From Ferrovibrio sp. (GTDB taxonomy: Bacteria > Pseudomonadota > Alphaproteobacteria > Ferrovibrionales > Ferrovibrionaceae): 64,000 bases of DNA. The position numbers and the translations under genes were made by a program. Every line of letters starts with the position of its first letter. Positions within the stretch are counted from its first letter, which is position 1. The stretch is taken from NCBI RefSeq assembly GCF_029255545.1, contig NZ_JANLJJ010000094.1, positions 53,870 through 117,869 on the forward strand. Reading direction: 5' to 3'. This document shows, piece by piece, positions 42,565 through 51,669 of this stretch. The notes beneath the pieces were generated by a model that saw only the letters and a program-made list of their open reading frames with translations, was not told where the DNA came from and made no database searches.

Positions 42565-43934
42565 GAGGTCACTCCGGTCCACAGGCCGCGCTCGGCAAAA
42601 ATGGTTTCCGCCCGGGCGGCGAAATCGAGCAGGAGATCGTCGGCAAAGCGCCGCGCAACAATCTGCAGTCCGAAGGGCAGGCCGGCAGCATCGCGCCCGC
42701 AGGGCACGGAAATCGCCGGCACGCCCGCATGGTTGAACATCGGCGTGAAGACGGCATGGTCGCGCGGCGCGGCCGGCCGACCGCCGATCCGCGCCGGACC
42801 GAGTTGCGTCGCCGGCCAGGCGATGCAGGGCACGGTGGGGCCGAGCAGCAGATCGAAATCGCCGAAAAAACGCGCCAGAGCCTGGGCCGTGGCCTCGCGC
42901 AGCAGTAAAACCGCCGCGACATCCGAACCCTGCAGCGCCAAGCCAGCCTCGATCTGCCGGCTGAGATCGGGATCGAACAACTCCGGCTCGCGGCGATGGC
43001 GCTCGCCATAAAGTGCCGCGAGCCCAGCATGCTGCAGCGGCATGAAGCCGGCCTCGCCGAGTCCGTCCGGCCAGGCCGGCGTTGCCGCCGCGATGGAGAA
43101 CCCGGCGGCACGCAGCGCATCGACGGCGGCCGCGATGCCGTCACGCACGCTGCCGTCCATTGCGGCATCAAGGCCGAAGGTGGGGCTGAAGGCGATACGC
43201 ATTTGTCCACTCGTCAAAGCCGGCGGCGGCGGACAACTGGCCGGATCGCGTGGATCGAAAGCCGCCAGGACGACGAAAGCCTGCCGCAGCGCAGCCATGT
43301 CGCGCGCCATCGGCGCGATGACGCCATTGCCGAAAACCGGCTCGGCGAAGCCGGGGCCAAGCGGGATACGCCCGGCGGAGGGTTTGAAGCCGACCAGGCC
43401 GCAATGCGCCGCCGGACGCCGAGCCGAGCCGCCGGCATCGGTCGCCAGCGCCAGGTCGCCGATCCCGGCCGCCAGCGCGGCCGCGGCACCGCCGGAGGAT
43501 CCGCCCGGCGTCAGGTCCGCATCCTGCGGATGCCGTGTCATGCCGTGCAGCAGATTCACGGTCACACCCTTGCAGGCGAATTCCGAGCAGTTGGTGATGC
43601 CGAGATACAGCGCACCAGCCTGCCGCAGCCGCGCCACGGCCCAGGCGTCTTCAGGTGCGGTGAAATCGCGGAACAGCCGCGAGCCCTGGCTGATTGTCTC
43701 GCCCGCGACCCAGAGATTGTCCTTCACCGTAAAAGCCTGCCCATAGAGCGGCATCGGCCGGCCCGCCGCATGCGCGCGCTGCAGCCGCACGGCCTCGGCG
43801 CGCACGGCGTCCGGATCGTGGCGAATCACGGCATTGAGCGCCGGATTGCGTTGCGCGATCCGGGCGATCGCCTGCTCGGCAATGGCAGCAATATCGGGCG
43901 GACCGGCCTCGTGCCGGATGGCCGCGGACGTCAT
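42561..43934 (-). CDS. amidase (AS family)
   Basis: 457 residues. The Ser-cisSer-Lys triad is complete: K71 (FTVKDNL), S146 (TPGGSSGG), S170 (DAGGSARRPAA), with the family spacing of 75 and 24. The signature GLVGFKPSAGRIP follows. Hydrolyses an amide, for example the carbamoyl product of the hydantoinase (inference). The start overlaps the MFS stop by four bases. A longer open frame runs on upstream through the MFS gene but in the wrong frame. Confidence 0.94.
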   Translation of the reverse strand: MTSAAIRHEAGPPDIAAIAEQAIARIAQRNPALNAVIRHDPDAVRAEAVRLQRAHAAGRPMPLYGQAFTVKDNLWVAGETISQGSRLFRDFTAPEDAWAVARLRQAGALYLGITNCSEFACKGVTVNLLHGMTRHPQDADLTPGGSSGGAAAALAAGIGDLALATDAGGSARRPAAHCGLVGFKPSAGRIPLGPGFAEPVFGNGVIAPMARDMAALRQAFVVLAAFDPRDPASCPPPPALTSGQMRIAFSPTFGLDAAMDGSVRDGIAAAVDALRAAGFSIAAATPAWPDGLGEAGFMPLQHAGLAALYGERHRREPELFDPDLSRQIEAGLALQGSDVAAVLLLREATAQALARFFGDFDLLLGPTVPCIAWPATQLGPARIGGRPAAPRDHAVFTPMFNHAGVPAISVPCGRDAAGLPFGLQIVARRFADDLLLDFAARAETIFAERGLWTGVTS

Positions 43935-45112
43935 GGCCACACCATCCGGCGCAGGGGCCAAGTGCCGGCGAGGCAGAGCAGGCCGAGGGCGATGAAGGCC
44001 GCACCGTAGCCGAGGCCGGAGGCAAGCAGGCCGACCAGCAGTGGCGCCAGCACCAGCCCGCTGTAACTGGCCAGCAGCACGGCGCCGGTCGCGGCCGCGA
44101 CCTGATCGGGCGGCGCCTGCTGCGCCACCTCGGCGAGGAAGACGCCGTTCCAGCCGCTGGCGGTCAGGCCGAAAAGGAAAACCAGAATGAACAGACTGCT
44201 GCCATGCAGATAAGGCGTGGCAAGGCCGACCAGGATCGCACAGATGGCCATGGCCAAACCCAGTCCCGCGATCACGGCCGGGGGGCCGCCGAGAAATGGC
44301 GTCATCCAGCCCCAGCCGAGACGGCCGAGCAGGCCGCCGCCCTGGGCGACCGCCAGCAGAATGCCGGCGGCGACAAGGTCGAGGGACAGTTCCAGCGTGA
44401 GAAAACTGATCAGGAAGGTGTTGAGACTCATCTGCAGGGCGGAATAGCCGAGCGAGGCCGCAGCCAGCCGTCCCAACCCGGCATTCCGCCGCAGCAGCGC
44501 CAGCGCCTCCTGCCAGCGCAGCGTTCGGGCCTGCGTCGCCGCGAAGCGACCCGCCAACGGCTGGCAGGCGATGGCCAGCAGGGTCGCCGCGACGGCCACC
44601 AGCCAGGGACCCTGGCGCCAGTCGCCGGCCGCCAGGACAGGCAGCAGCAGCGATCCGGTCATGGCGCCGATCTGGTTGCCGGTCTGGCGCAGCGAGAACA
44701 CCAGGTTGCGTTCCTGCGGCTGGGTGGCCTGCGCCAGCACGGCCGAGCTGGCCGGGGTTTCCGGTCCGAAGGCGAATCCCAGCAGAATGGCCGCCAGCAG
44801 AAAGCCGATCGGCTGGCCCGCCGCCAGCAGCAGCATCGCCAGCATGACGAGTCCCAGCACGGCCTGGGCCAGGCGGATCGGACCGATGCGGTTGCACAGG
44901 ATGCCGCCGAACAGCGAGGTGACGGCGCCAAGGCCGAAGACAATCACGCCATACAGACCGAGCATCGCTGGCGAGAGTCCGCCGCCCAGCTGCGGCGCCA
45001 GCACCGGCACGGCGAAGACGGCGAGCGCGACGCAGGCCTGCAAGGCCGTCATCGCCGCCAGGGGCGAACCAAGACGGCGCCAACGCGGCATGATATTCTG
45101 CTCAACAGACAT
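43931..45112 (-). CDS. MFS transporter
   Basis: 393 residues from the ATG at 45112 (others at 45139 and 45091). Twelve membrane segments: GLYGVIVFGLGAVTSLFGGILCNRIGPIRLAQAVLG, AFGPETPASSAVLAQATQPQERNLVFSLRQTGNQIGAM, GLTASGWNGVFLAEVAQ. It resembles cyanate- or NarK-like small-solute carriers. First gene of the operon with amidase, racemase-like protein and hydantoinase, so presumably the importer for their substrate. Its start is only about 13 bp from the divergent uraH start. Confidence 0.9.
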   Translation of the reverse strand: MSVEQNIMPRWRRLGSPLAAMTALQACVALAVFAVPVLAPQLGGGLSPAMLGLYGVIVFGLGAVTSLFGGILCNRIGPIRLAQAVLGLVMLAMLLLAAGQPIGFLLAAILLGFAFGPETPASSAVLAQATQPQERNLVFSLRQTGNQIGAMTGSLLLPVLAAGDWRQGPWLVAVAATLLAIACQPLAGRFAATQARTLRWQEALALLRRNAGLGRLAAASLGYSALQMSLNTFLISFLTLELSLDLVAAGILLAVAQGGGLLGRLGWGWMTPFLGGPPAVIAGLGLAMAICAILVGLATPYLHGSSLFILVFLFGLTASGWNGVFLAEVAQQAPPDQVAAATGAVLLASYSGLVLAPLLVGLLASGLGYGAAFIALGLLCLAGTWPLRRMVWP

Positions 45113-45125
45113 AGGGAGACGTGCG

Positions 45126-45482
45126 ATGTCCATGACCAAGGCTGGCGGAATTTCGATTCATGCCGTGGATGTGGCGGCGGGACGGCCGGCTAATGGCATG
45201 CGCGTCGAGCTGCATCGCCTGGAACCGCACCCGGAGAAGCTGGCGGAAGGCCGGCTCGCTGCCTCTGGCGCCTTCGACCATGCCACCGCGCGCGGCGAGG
45301 GCATTACTGTTGGCCGTTACGAAGTGCTGTTCCATGTCGGCGAATGGCTGGCCGGGCAGGGTCGCGATGGCAGATTCCTCGACATCGTGCCCTTCCGTTT
45401 CGCGGTCGACGATGCGCGCCAGCATTTCCATCTCCCCTTTAAATTCACCCCCTGGGGGTTCTCGCTGTTCCGCGGCAGTTGA
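45126..45482 (+). CDS. uraH: 5-hydroxyisourate hydrolase (transthyretin-like)
   Basis: 118 residues from the ATG at 45126, with AGGGAGACG upstream. Transthyretin fold: GGISIHAVDVAAGRPANGMRVELHRL (catalytic histidine near the N-terminus), FDHATARGEGITVGRYEVLFHVGEWL, and the C-terminal FRGS that is YRGS in most members. Converts 5-hydroxyisourate to OHCU in urate breakdown. Divergent from the MFS gene and convergent with the ABC operon. It links this cluster to purine ureides. Confidence 0.9.
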   Translation: MSMTKAGGISIHAVDVAAGRPANGMRVELHRLEPHPEKLAEGRLAASGAFDHATARGEGITVGRYEVLFHVGEWLAGQGRDGRFLDIVPFRFAVDDARQHFHLPFKFTPWGFSLFRGS

Positions 45483-45485
45483 TGT

Positions 45486-46301
45486 TCAGCGCATGCGGCG
45501 CGACAAGCCGGCGAAGCGCTCCATCAGCAGCATCAGCGCCAGGCTGAACAGGATCAGCACGCCGGACACCGCCGCGACGCGGACATCCAGCGTGTTTTCC
45601 ATCGTCTGCCACATGCGGATCGGCAACATCTCGTTGCGCGCATCCGACAGGAACAGCGAAACCGGCACGTTGTCGAAAGACGACATGAAGGCGATGAAGC
45701 CGCCCGCCATGATGCCGCCGCCGATCAGCGGCAGCACCACCCGGCGATAGGTATAGATCCGGCTGGCGCCCAGGCTGGCCGAGCATTCGAGCAGCGAGGG
45801 ATCGAGCTGCGACAGGCTGGCCAGGGTGGTGCGGAACACATAGGGCGCGCAGACGACGACATGGCCGATCACCACGGTGGTGAGCGACAGCGGAATGCCG
45901 ATCAGGCTGAAATACATCAGCGCCGACAGGCCGAAAGCCAGCGCCGGCAGCACCAGCGGCGACATGAACAGACTTTCGAGCTTACGTGCGGCGGCGGATT
46001 TCGAGCGCGCCACCGCAAAGGCGGCTGGCACGGTGAACAGGATCGAGACCAGCGTGGAGAGAACGGCGGCCTGCAGGCTGTTCCAGGCCGCATCCTGAAT
46101 CTGCCAGGCATCGGCTAGCGCCACATACCAGCGCACCGAATAGCCCGGCGGCGGAAATTTCAGCGAATAGCCGTCGGTGAAGGAGACGATCAGCACAATA
46201 GCCGTGGGCGCGGTGATGAGCAAAACGGCAGCCGCGCTCAGGATACCCATGGCGGCATGGAAGCTGATCGAATCCAGGTCCTGGCGACGCCCGACGGCCA
46301 T
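45486..46301 (-). CDS. ABC transporter permease (PotC-like)
   Basis: 271 residues from the ATG at 46301 (AGGAGGG upstream). Six membrane helices and the EAA loop LLECSASLGASRIYTYRRVVLPLIGGGI that docks the ATPase. Second permease of the polyamine/opine-type importer. Ends four bases from the convergent uraH. Confidence 0.93.
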   Translation of the reverse strand: MAVGRRQDLDSISFHAAMGILSAAAVLLITAPTAIVLIVSFTDGYSLKFPPPGYSVRWYVALADAWQIQDAAWNSLQAAVLSTLVSILFTVPAAFAVARSKSAAARKLESLFMSPLVLPALAFGLSALMYFSLIGIPLSLTTVVIGHVVVCAPYVFRTTLASLSQLDPSLLECSASLGASRIYTYRRVVLPLIGGGIMAGGFIAFMSSFDNVPVSLFLSDARNEMLPIRMWQTMENTLDVRVAAVSGVLILFSLALMLLMERFAGLSRRMR

Positions 46302-46311
46302 GGTGCCCTCC

Positions 46312-47178
46312 TCACATCGCGGAATAGCGCCGCGTATAGCGGCCGAGCAGGTTGAACAGTGCAATGCAGAACAGCACCGCCACCATGAAGATCACCGAGA
46401 TCGTGGCGGCGAAAGGCCAGTTCTGCAGCGTGAGCGCCTGCTGGTAGATATACATCGGCATGTAGAGCTGCTGCCCGCCACCGACCAGGCTCTGGGTGAT
46501 GAAGGCGGTGACGGCGGCCGAGAAGGTCAGCACCGAGCCGGCGATGATGCCGGGCAGGCTGAGCGGCAGCACGATGCGGAAAAAGCTGCGCCAGCGGCCG
46601 GCGCCGAGCGCCGCGGAGGCGGATTCAAGATTGGGATCGAGTTTCTGCAGCGCGTCGATCAGCGGCAGCACCATCAGCGGCAGCTGAACCTGCGCCAATG
46701 CGATGACCAGGCCGCCATGGGTATAGAGCAGGCGCAGCGGCGTTTCCGTCAAGCCGAGTTCGAGCAGCAGCGTGTTGACGATGCCCTGCCGACCCAGGAT
46801 GACGATCCAGGCGAAGGTACGCACGATAACGCTGGTGAGCAGCGGCAGAACGGTAACCAGGATGATGACACCCTGCCAGCGCGGGCCGGCATTGCGGTGC
46901 AGCCAGGCCAGCGGAAAACCGAGCAGCAGGCAGAGCAGCGTCGTCTCGACGCCAAGCCGCAGCGTGTCGAACAGGACGCCGAGGCCGAAGCCGTCCGACA
47001 GCGCCTTGGCATACTGGGCGAGGCCCCAGGCGGCCATGTCCTTGTCGGCATGCAGGCTGACCGCGAACAGCAGGAGCAGCGGGGCAATGAAGAACAGTAG
47101 ATAGAACAGCATGAGCGGGAGGGCCAGGAAGCCCTCCCCCCGTTCGGAGGCACCAGTCGTCGTGCGCCCCGAGGCCAT
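46312..47178 (-). CDS. ABC transporter permease (PotB-like)
   Basis: 288 residues from the ATG at 47178, which overlaps the binding-protein stop region. Six membrane helices; EAA loop LESASAALGAGRWRSFFRIVLPLSLPGI. Pairs with the PotC-like permease ten bases downstream. Confidence 0.93.
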   Translation of the reverse strand: MASGRTTTGASERGEGFLALPLMLFYLLFFIAPLLLLFAVSLHADKDMAAWGLAQYAKALSDGFGLGVLFDTLRLGVETTLLCLLLGFPLAWLHRNAGPRWQGVIILVTVLPLLTSVIVRTFAWIVILGRQGIVNTLLLELGLTETPLRLLYTHGGLVIALAQVQLPLMVLPLIDALQKLDPNLESASAALGAGRWRSFFRIVLPLSLPGIIAGSVLTFSAAVTAFITQSLVGGGQQLYMPMYIYQQALTLQNWPFAATISVIFMVAVLFCIALFNLLGRYTRRYSAM

Positions 47179-47180
47179 GC

Positions 47181-48227
47181 TCAGACCTTGATCTCGCGGT
47201 TGAAGCGGTCGATCCAGGCGGAGCGGTTTTCGTTGATCTTTTTCCAATCCTGGAAGATGAAGGTCTTCTGCAGCTCGGCCTGGTCCTTGGCCAGAACCTT
47301 GGAGATCTCGCCCTCCATCTTGACCTTCTTGTTGGTCGGTACGATCAGATAGGGGCTCTTCATCAGCACCGCCTGCACCTCGGGGCTCATGGCGGCATCG
47401 ATCAGCGCCGCCGCCAGCTTGGCATTGGGCGAATTCTTGACGATATGGATGCTGGTCTTGAAGGCGATGGCGCCGGTCTCGGGCTTGACGAATTCGACCG
47501 GCACGCCACGCGCGCGCAGCAGCTGGATGGCATTGAAATTACCCGGACCGATATCGATCTGGCCCTGCTGGAACAGGGTCGCCAGCGCGCCCGGATTGGC
47601 GGCCACCGCGGCCAGGTTCGGCTGCAACGCCTTGAGCGCCGCGAAGGCCGGTTCGATATTCGCTTCGCCGCCGCCCTTCATCTTGGCCAGTTCAACCATG
47701 AAGCCGGTGCCCAGCGTGGAATTCAGGTTGGTGATGCCGACGCGGCCCTTGTATTCGGGCTTCCACAGGTCGTTCCAGGATTTCGGCGGCGTCTTGATCT
47801 TCTCCGGATTGTAGGTGATGCCGACCACCTGGAAGAAGATCGCCGGGCCGAACGGATCCTGCGCCTCGGGCAGCAGATCGGCATAATGCTTGCTCTGCGC
47901 CGTGGGGAAGGGCTCGACCAGATCCTGGCCGATGGCGACCAGCGCCGGGCCGGGATCGTGCAGCATCACGTCGATCGGCGGGTTGCTGCGGGCGGCCGTG
48001 ACCTTGGCGATCTGGTCGACCGAGAGCATCGGGTCAAGCGCGATCTCGGCATTGCCGTTGGTCTTGCGGAAATACGGCACCAGCACGTCCCGGTGCGCCT
48101 CCTCCCAGCTGCCGGTGAAGGTGGCGAAGACCAGCTTGCGCGCCTGCGCCATGCCCATGCCGGGAAAGAGCGAGAGCGCGGCCGTACCCAGGGCGGTGAG
48201 CAGCGCCTCACGACGATTGAATTCCAT
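47181..48227 (-). CDS. ABC transporter substrate-binding protein (PotD-like)
   Basis: 348 residues. N-terminus MEFNRREALLTALGTAALSLFPGMGMAQA is a Tat-like signal (R-R-E near the start, then a hydrophobic run). The mature protein matches polyamine/Fe-type class-D binding proteins: LVFATFTGSWEEAHRDVLVPYF, VGITYNPEKIKTPPKSWNDLWKPEYKGRVGI, PYLIVPTNKKV. The substrate is not readable; in a ureide/amide cluster an amide or opine is likely. Confidence 0.93.
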   Translation of the reverse strand: MEFNRREALLTALGTAALSLFPGMGMAQARKLVFATFTGSWEEAHRDVLVPYFRKTNGNAEIALDPMLSVDQIAKVTAARSNPPIDVMLHDPGPALVAIGQDLVEPFPTAQSKHYADLLPEAQDPFGPAIFFQVVGITYNPEKIKTPPKSWNDLWKPEYKGRVGITNLNSTLGTGFMVELAKMKGGGEANIEPAFAALKALQPNLAAVAANPGALATLFQQGQIDIGPGNFNAIQLLRARGVPVEFVKPETGAIAFKTSIHIVKNSPNAKLAAALIDAAMSPEVQAVLMKSPYLIVPTNKKVKMEGEISKVLAKDQAELQKTFIFQDWKKINENRSAWIDRFNREIKV

Positions 48228-48253
48228 CACATATGCCTCCTCGTTGCGTTGTT

Positions 48254-49393
48254 TTACTGTTTCGGTGCTGGAAAAATCTGCACTGCATCGAGCGATACCG
48301 GGGCGACACGGACCGGCGTGCCGCTGGTGAATGGCTGGGCGCCAGCAGAACGGGCGGATGAGACCTTCAGCGCCCGTCCGGATGCGGTGACGATTTCATG
48401 CACGATGGTGGTACCCAGCGGCATGCCGAGCTCGACCTTGCCGGCCAATCCTTCGCCGTCCTCGACAAAAGCCAGATTGTCGGGCCGCACCGACACCACG
48501 ACGGCGGTTCCCGCAGCCATTTTTTCCGCCGGCCGCGGCAGGACCAGCCGCAGGCCGTCATCAAGCCGGACGGCGCAGGAGGTCGCATCGCTGCTTTCCA
48601 GATGGCCCGGCAGCAGATTCGACGTGCCGACAAAGGTGTTGACGAACAGCGTCTCCGGCCGGTCGTAAATCTGCGACGGCGTACCGAACTGCTCCAGCCG
48701 GCCCTGCGACAGCACCGCGATGCGGTCCGACATGCTGAGGGCTTCCTCCTGGTCATGGGTCACCATGACGGCGGTGATGCCGGACATCTTCTGGATGCGC
48801 TTGATCTCGATCTGCATGTCGAGGCGCAGGTTCTTGTCCAGCGCCGCGAAGGGCTCGTCGAGCAGCAGGATACGCGGCTGCACGGCCAGCGCGCGTGCCA
48901 ACGCGATGCGCTGCTGCTGGCCACCGGAAAGCTGGCGCGGATAGCGGTCGGCGAAAAGCTGCATCTGCACCAGAGCCAGCATCTCTTCCACACGCACGCG
49001 CTGCGCCGCCCTGTCGGTGCCGCGGGCGGCCAGACCATAGGCGATGTTGTCGGCAACGGTGAGATGGGGGAACAAGGCGTAGTTCTGGAACACGATGCCG
49101 ACAGAACGCCGGTTCGGCGGCAGGTCGTCGATGGGCGTGCCGCCGACGATCACGCGCCCCATGGTCTGGTTGATGAAGCCGGCGACGATACGCAGCAGCG
49201 TGGTCTTGCCGCAGCCCGAGGGGCCCAGCAGCGACACCAGCTCGCCGGCCCGGATATCCAGCGTCACATCATCCACGGCCGTCGCGCTGCCGAAGCGATG
49301 CGTGATCGCATCCAGGGTCAGCGATTGGCCCGCTTTTTGAAACGCAGGGCTGGTATCAGAGTCTTGGACCGCCATATCGGGCATTGTATCCAA
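48254..49393 (-). CDS. ABC transporter ATP-binding protein (PotA-like)
   Basis: 379 residues from 49393, with further ATGs at 49384 and 49375. Walker A LLGPSGCGKTTLLR, signature LSGGQQQRIALARAL, Walker B RILLLDEPFAALD, and a C-terminal TOBE domain (about 290-375). First gene of the importer operon. A probable GntR site (49383-49394) covers the first start codon, so translation may begin at the third ATG. Confidence 0.95.
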   Translation of the reverse strand: MDTMPDMAVQDSDTSPAFQKAGQSLTLDAITHRFGSATAVDDVTLDIRAGELVSLLGPSGCGKTTLLRIVAGFINQTMGRVIVGGTPIDDLPPNRRSVGIVFQNYALFPHLTVADNIAYGLAARGTDRAAQRVRVEEMLALVQMQLFADRYPRQLSGGQQQRIALARALAVQPRILLLDEPFAALDKNLRLDMQIEIKRIQKMSGITAVMVTHDQEEALSMSDRIAVLSQGRLEQFGTPSQIYDRPETLFVNTFVGTSNLLPGHLESSDATSCAVRLDDGLRLVLPRPAEKMAAGTAVVVSVRPDNLAFVEDGEGLAGKVELGMPLGTTIVHEIVTASGRALKVSSARSAGAQPFTSGTPVRVAPVSLDAVQIFPAPKQ

Positions 49394-49394
49394 T
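49383..49394. promoter_or_regulatory. GntR site at the ABC operon
   Basis: Minus strand ATTGGATACAAT, an ATTG-N4-CAAT inverted repeat. Differs by one base from the sites at 49585 and 52391. Confidence 0.6.
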
Positions 49395-49584
49395 GTTGCG
49401 TCTTATTGTTTACAAGCTCTAGCAAGATGCATACCATCTCCCGGGCAGCAGAACAGGGGCTTGTTTTACCTGTAAGAATCAATTTTGTGCGGTTTTCACC
49501 ACTTACCGGGCGCGGGGGCCCGCCGGCGACTTTTTAGGCAATGTGCGCAGGTCGCGATGCATTTCGCGGCAGATCGGAGAGACG

Positions 49585-49596
49585 ATTGGATGCAAT
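49585..49596. promoter_or_regulatory. GntR site at the amidase start
   Basis: ATTGGATGCAAT, identical to 52391-52402. It overlaps the likely TTG start of the amidase, where bound repressor could block expression. Confidence 0.5.
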
Positions 49597-50959
49597 CACC
49601 CTGTTAACGGACGTCGCCGAAGGGCGGCAAAGTGCCGGCAGCGCCACGGCCGATAGCCTGCGCCGCGCGACAGCCAGCGATCCAATGCTGCACGCCTTCA
49701 TCACGCTGTCGGAGTCTGCCGGCCCGGAGGCGAGGCAACTGGATGCCGAAGGCCGGCAGAGCCGCCCGCTGTTCGGCCTGCCGCTGGCGGTCAAGGACCT
49801 GACCGACACGGCCGGGCTGCGCACCACCCACGGCTCGCTCATCCATCGCGACCACGTTCCCGTACAGGATGATATCGTGGTGACGCGGGCGCGTGTCGCC
49901 GGCGCGGTCATCCTCGGCAAAACCAACACGCCGGAATTCGGTTTCGGCGCGCTCTGCGCCAATGCACTCTGCCCATCCACCGCCAATCCCTATGACCTGT
50001 CGCTGAGTTCCGGGGGTTCAAGCGGCGGATCGGCTGCGGCCGTCGCCGCCGGTTTGGTGCCTGCTGCATTCGGCACCGATTTCGGCGGATCGGTGCGCAC
50101 GCCGGCCGCCTTCTGCGGCGTGGTCGGTTTCCGGCCCAGCGCCGGCCATCTCCCCTCGACGACACGCCGGCTGGCCTGGGATGCGATGCCGACGATTGGT
50201 TTTCTGACCCGCAGCGTGCGCGATGCCGCCCTGCTGTATGACAGCCTGGCCGGACCGGATGTCCGCGATCCGGCCTCGTTGCGGCTTCCACCAGGCAAGG
50301 CGGCATCCATGCGGCGCATTGCCTGCTCGAGCGATCTGGGCGCCGCGCCGATATCGCAGGCGATGGCCGAACGTTTCGCCGCCGCCATCGCGGCGCTGCA
50401 ACGAACCGGCCGAATCCCGCTGCCGGCGCATCCCGACTGCACCGGCGCAATGGCCAGCTTCGCCACGCTGCGCGCGGCGCATATCCACAGCAACCTGTCA
50501 CCGCTGCGCGAGCGCCATGGCGATCTGCTCTCGCCGACCGTACGCTGGAATATCGGCCGCGGCGACAGCCTGACCGCCGCCGCCTATCTGCAGGCGGAAG
50601 CCGACCGTACTGTCCTCTACCGGCGCTTCATCGCATTCTTCGACGATTTCGACATCCTGATCACGCCCAGCGCCGCCATCCTGCCCTTCGCGGTCGATGG
50701 CGGCGAAGTCTGCGAGATCGACGGCCGCCCGCTGGACAGCCTGATCGATTATCTGGCCATCACCGCCATCATCACGCTGACCGGCTGTCCGGCCCTCTCC
50801 CTGCCCTACTGGCCGCCGGGCGAGGCCCTGCCCATCGGCCTGCAACTGATCGCTGCGCCAGGCTGCGACCGCAGCCTTTTCGCTTTCGCCGCCGAACTCG
50901 AAAGCCACGCGGATTTCGGCTTCCGGCCACCGCCGCTTTTCATGGAGAATTTCCAATGA
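49586..50959 (+). CDS. amidase (AS family), second
   Basis: 457 residues from the TTG at 49586 (GGAGAG upstream; ATG 49541 is open but has no ribosome site). Triad K70 (LAVKDL), S145 (SSGGSSGG), S169 (DFGGSVRTPAA), spaced 75 and 24, then FCGVVGFRPSAGHLP. Divergent from the ABC importer, so it probably hydrolyses an imported amide. Overlaps the next gene by four bases. Confidence 0.93.
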   Translation: MDAITLLTDVAEGRQSAGSATADSLRRATASDPMLHAFITLSESAGPEARQLDAEGRQSRPLFGLPLAVKDLTDTAGLRTTHGSLIHRDHVPVQDDIVVTRARVAGAVILGKTNTPEFGFGALCANALCPSTANPYDLSLSSGGSSGGSAAAVAAGLVPAAFGTDFGGSVRTPAAFCGVVGFRPSAGHLPSTTRRLAWDAMPTIGFLTRSVRDAALLYDSLAGPDVRDPASLRLPPGKAASMRRIACSSDLGAAPISQAMAERFAAAIAALQRTGRIPLPAHPDCTGAMASFATLRAAHIHSNLSPLRERHGDLLSPTVRWNIGRGDSLTAAAYLQAEADRTVLYRRFIAFFDDFDILITPSAAILPFAVDGGEVCEIDGRPLDSLIDYLAITAIITLTGCPALSLPYWPPGEALPIGLQLIAAPGCDRSLFAFAAELESHADFGFRPPPLFMENFQ

Positions 50960-51669
50960 TCCGTCTCGGCATGCTGACGCCGTCCTCGAATACGGCGCTG
51001 GAGCCGGCCACTGCGGCCCTGACGGCGCAACTGCCGGGCGTCACGGCGCATTTCTCGCGCTTTCCGGTCACCGAGATCGCCCTGTCCGATTCCGCGCTGG
51101 GCCAGTTCGATGCCGGGCCGATCCTGCAGGCGGCAGACCTGCTGGCGCATGCCCGCGTGGATGCCATCGCCTGGAATGGCACATCGGCGAGCTGGCTCGG
51201 CTTTGATCGCGACGAAACCCTGGCCGCCGAGATCCGGCGGCGCACCGGAATCCCTGCCACCACAGCGATCCTGGCGCTGAATACGCTGCTGCAGCGGCTG
51301 CAGGCCCGGCGTATCGCCATCGTGACTCCCTATACCGGCGACGTGCAGGCACGGATCATCGGAAATTACCGCAGCCGGGGCCTCGACTGTATCGCCGAAC
51401 GCCATGCAGGCCTGCGCGACAACTTCTCCTTTGCGGCGTTGCCGGCAGAGACACTGGAGGATTTTCTACTCTCTGTCGCCGCCGACAAACCGGATGCGAT
51501 CGCAGTGATCTGCACGAATATGGATGCCACCCGTCTGGCGCCGGTCATCGAAGCGCGCACCGGCATTCCGGTCCTCGATTCCATTGCCTGCACGCTGTGG
51601 GGCATGCTGGACCTGCTGCGCATCGACAAGGCACCGCTCCGCGACAGCGGCCGGTTGTTCAGCCTTTAG
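50956..51669 (+). CDS. Asp/Glu racemase superfamily protein, EutA/AMDase-like
   Basis: 237 residues. MIRLGMLTPSSNTALEP and AWNGTSASWLG match the maleate isomerase, arylmalonate decarboxylase and EutA branch. Only the second catalytic cysteine is kept (VICTNMDATRL); the first site has glycine, as in arylmalonate decarboxylase. It acts as a decarboxylase, isomerase or a ring-acid processing enzyme; which one is not decidable. Co-translated with the amidase; its 3' end overlaps the convergent GntR gene by 11 bp. Confidence 0.85.
   Translation: MIRLGMLTPSSNTALEPATAALTAQLPGVTAHFSRFPVTEIALSDSALGQFDAGPILQAADLLAHARVDAIAWNGTSASWLGFDRDETLAAEIRRRTGIPATTAILALNTLLQRLQARRIAIVTPYTGDVQARIIGNYRSRGLDCIAERHAGLRDNFSFAALPAETLEDFLLSVAADKPDAIAVICTNMDATRLAPVIEARTGIPVLDSIACTLWGMLDLLRIDKAPLRDSGRLFSL

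Noticed and set aside
42561-45083. One 840-codon open frame spanning amidase and upstream DNA
   Set aside because: Only the part from 43934 is amidase. The rest is an alternative frame of the MFS gene, whose own frame shows twelve membrane segments.
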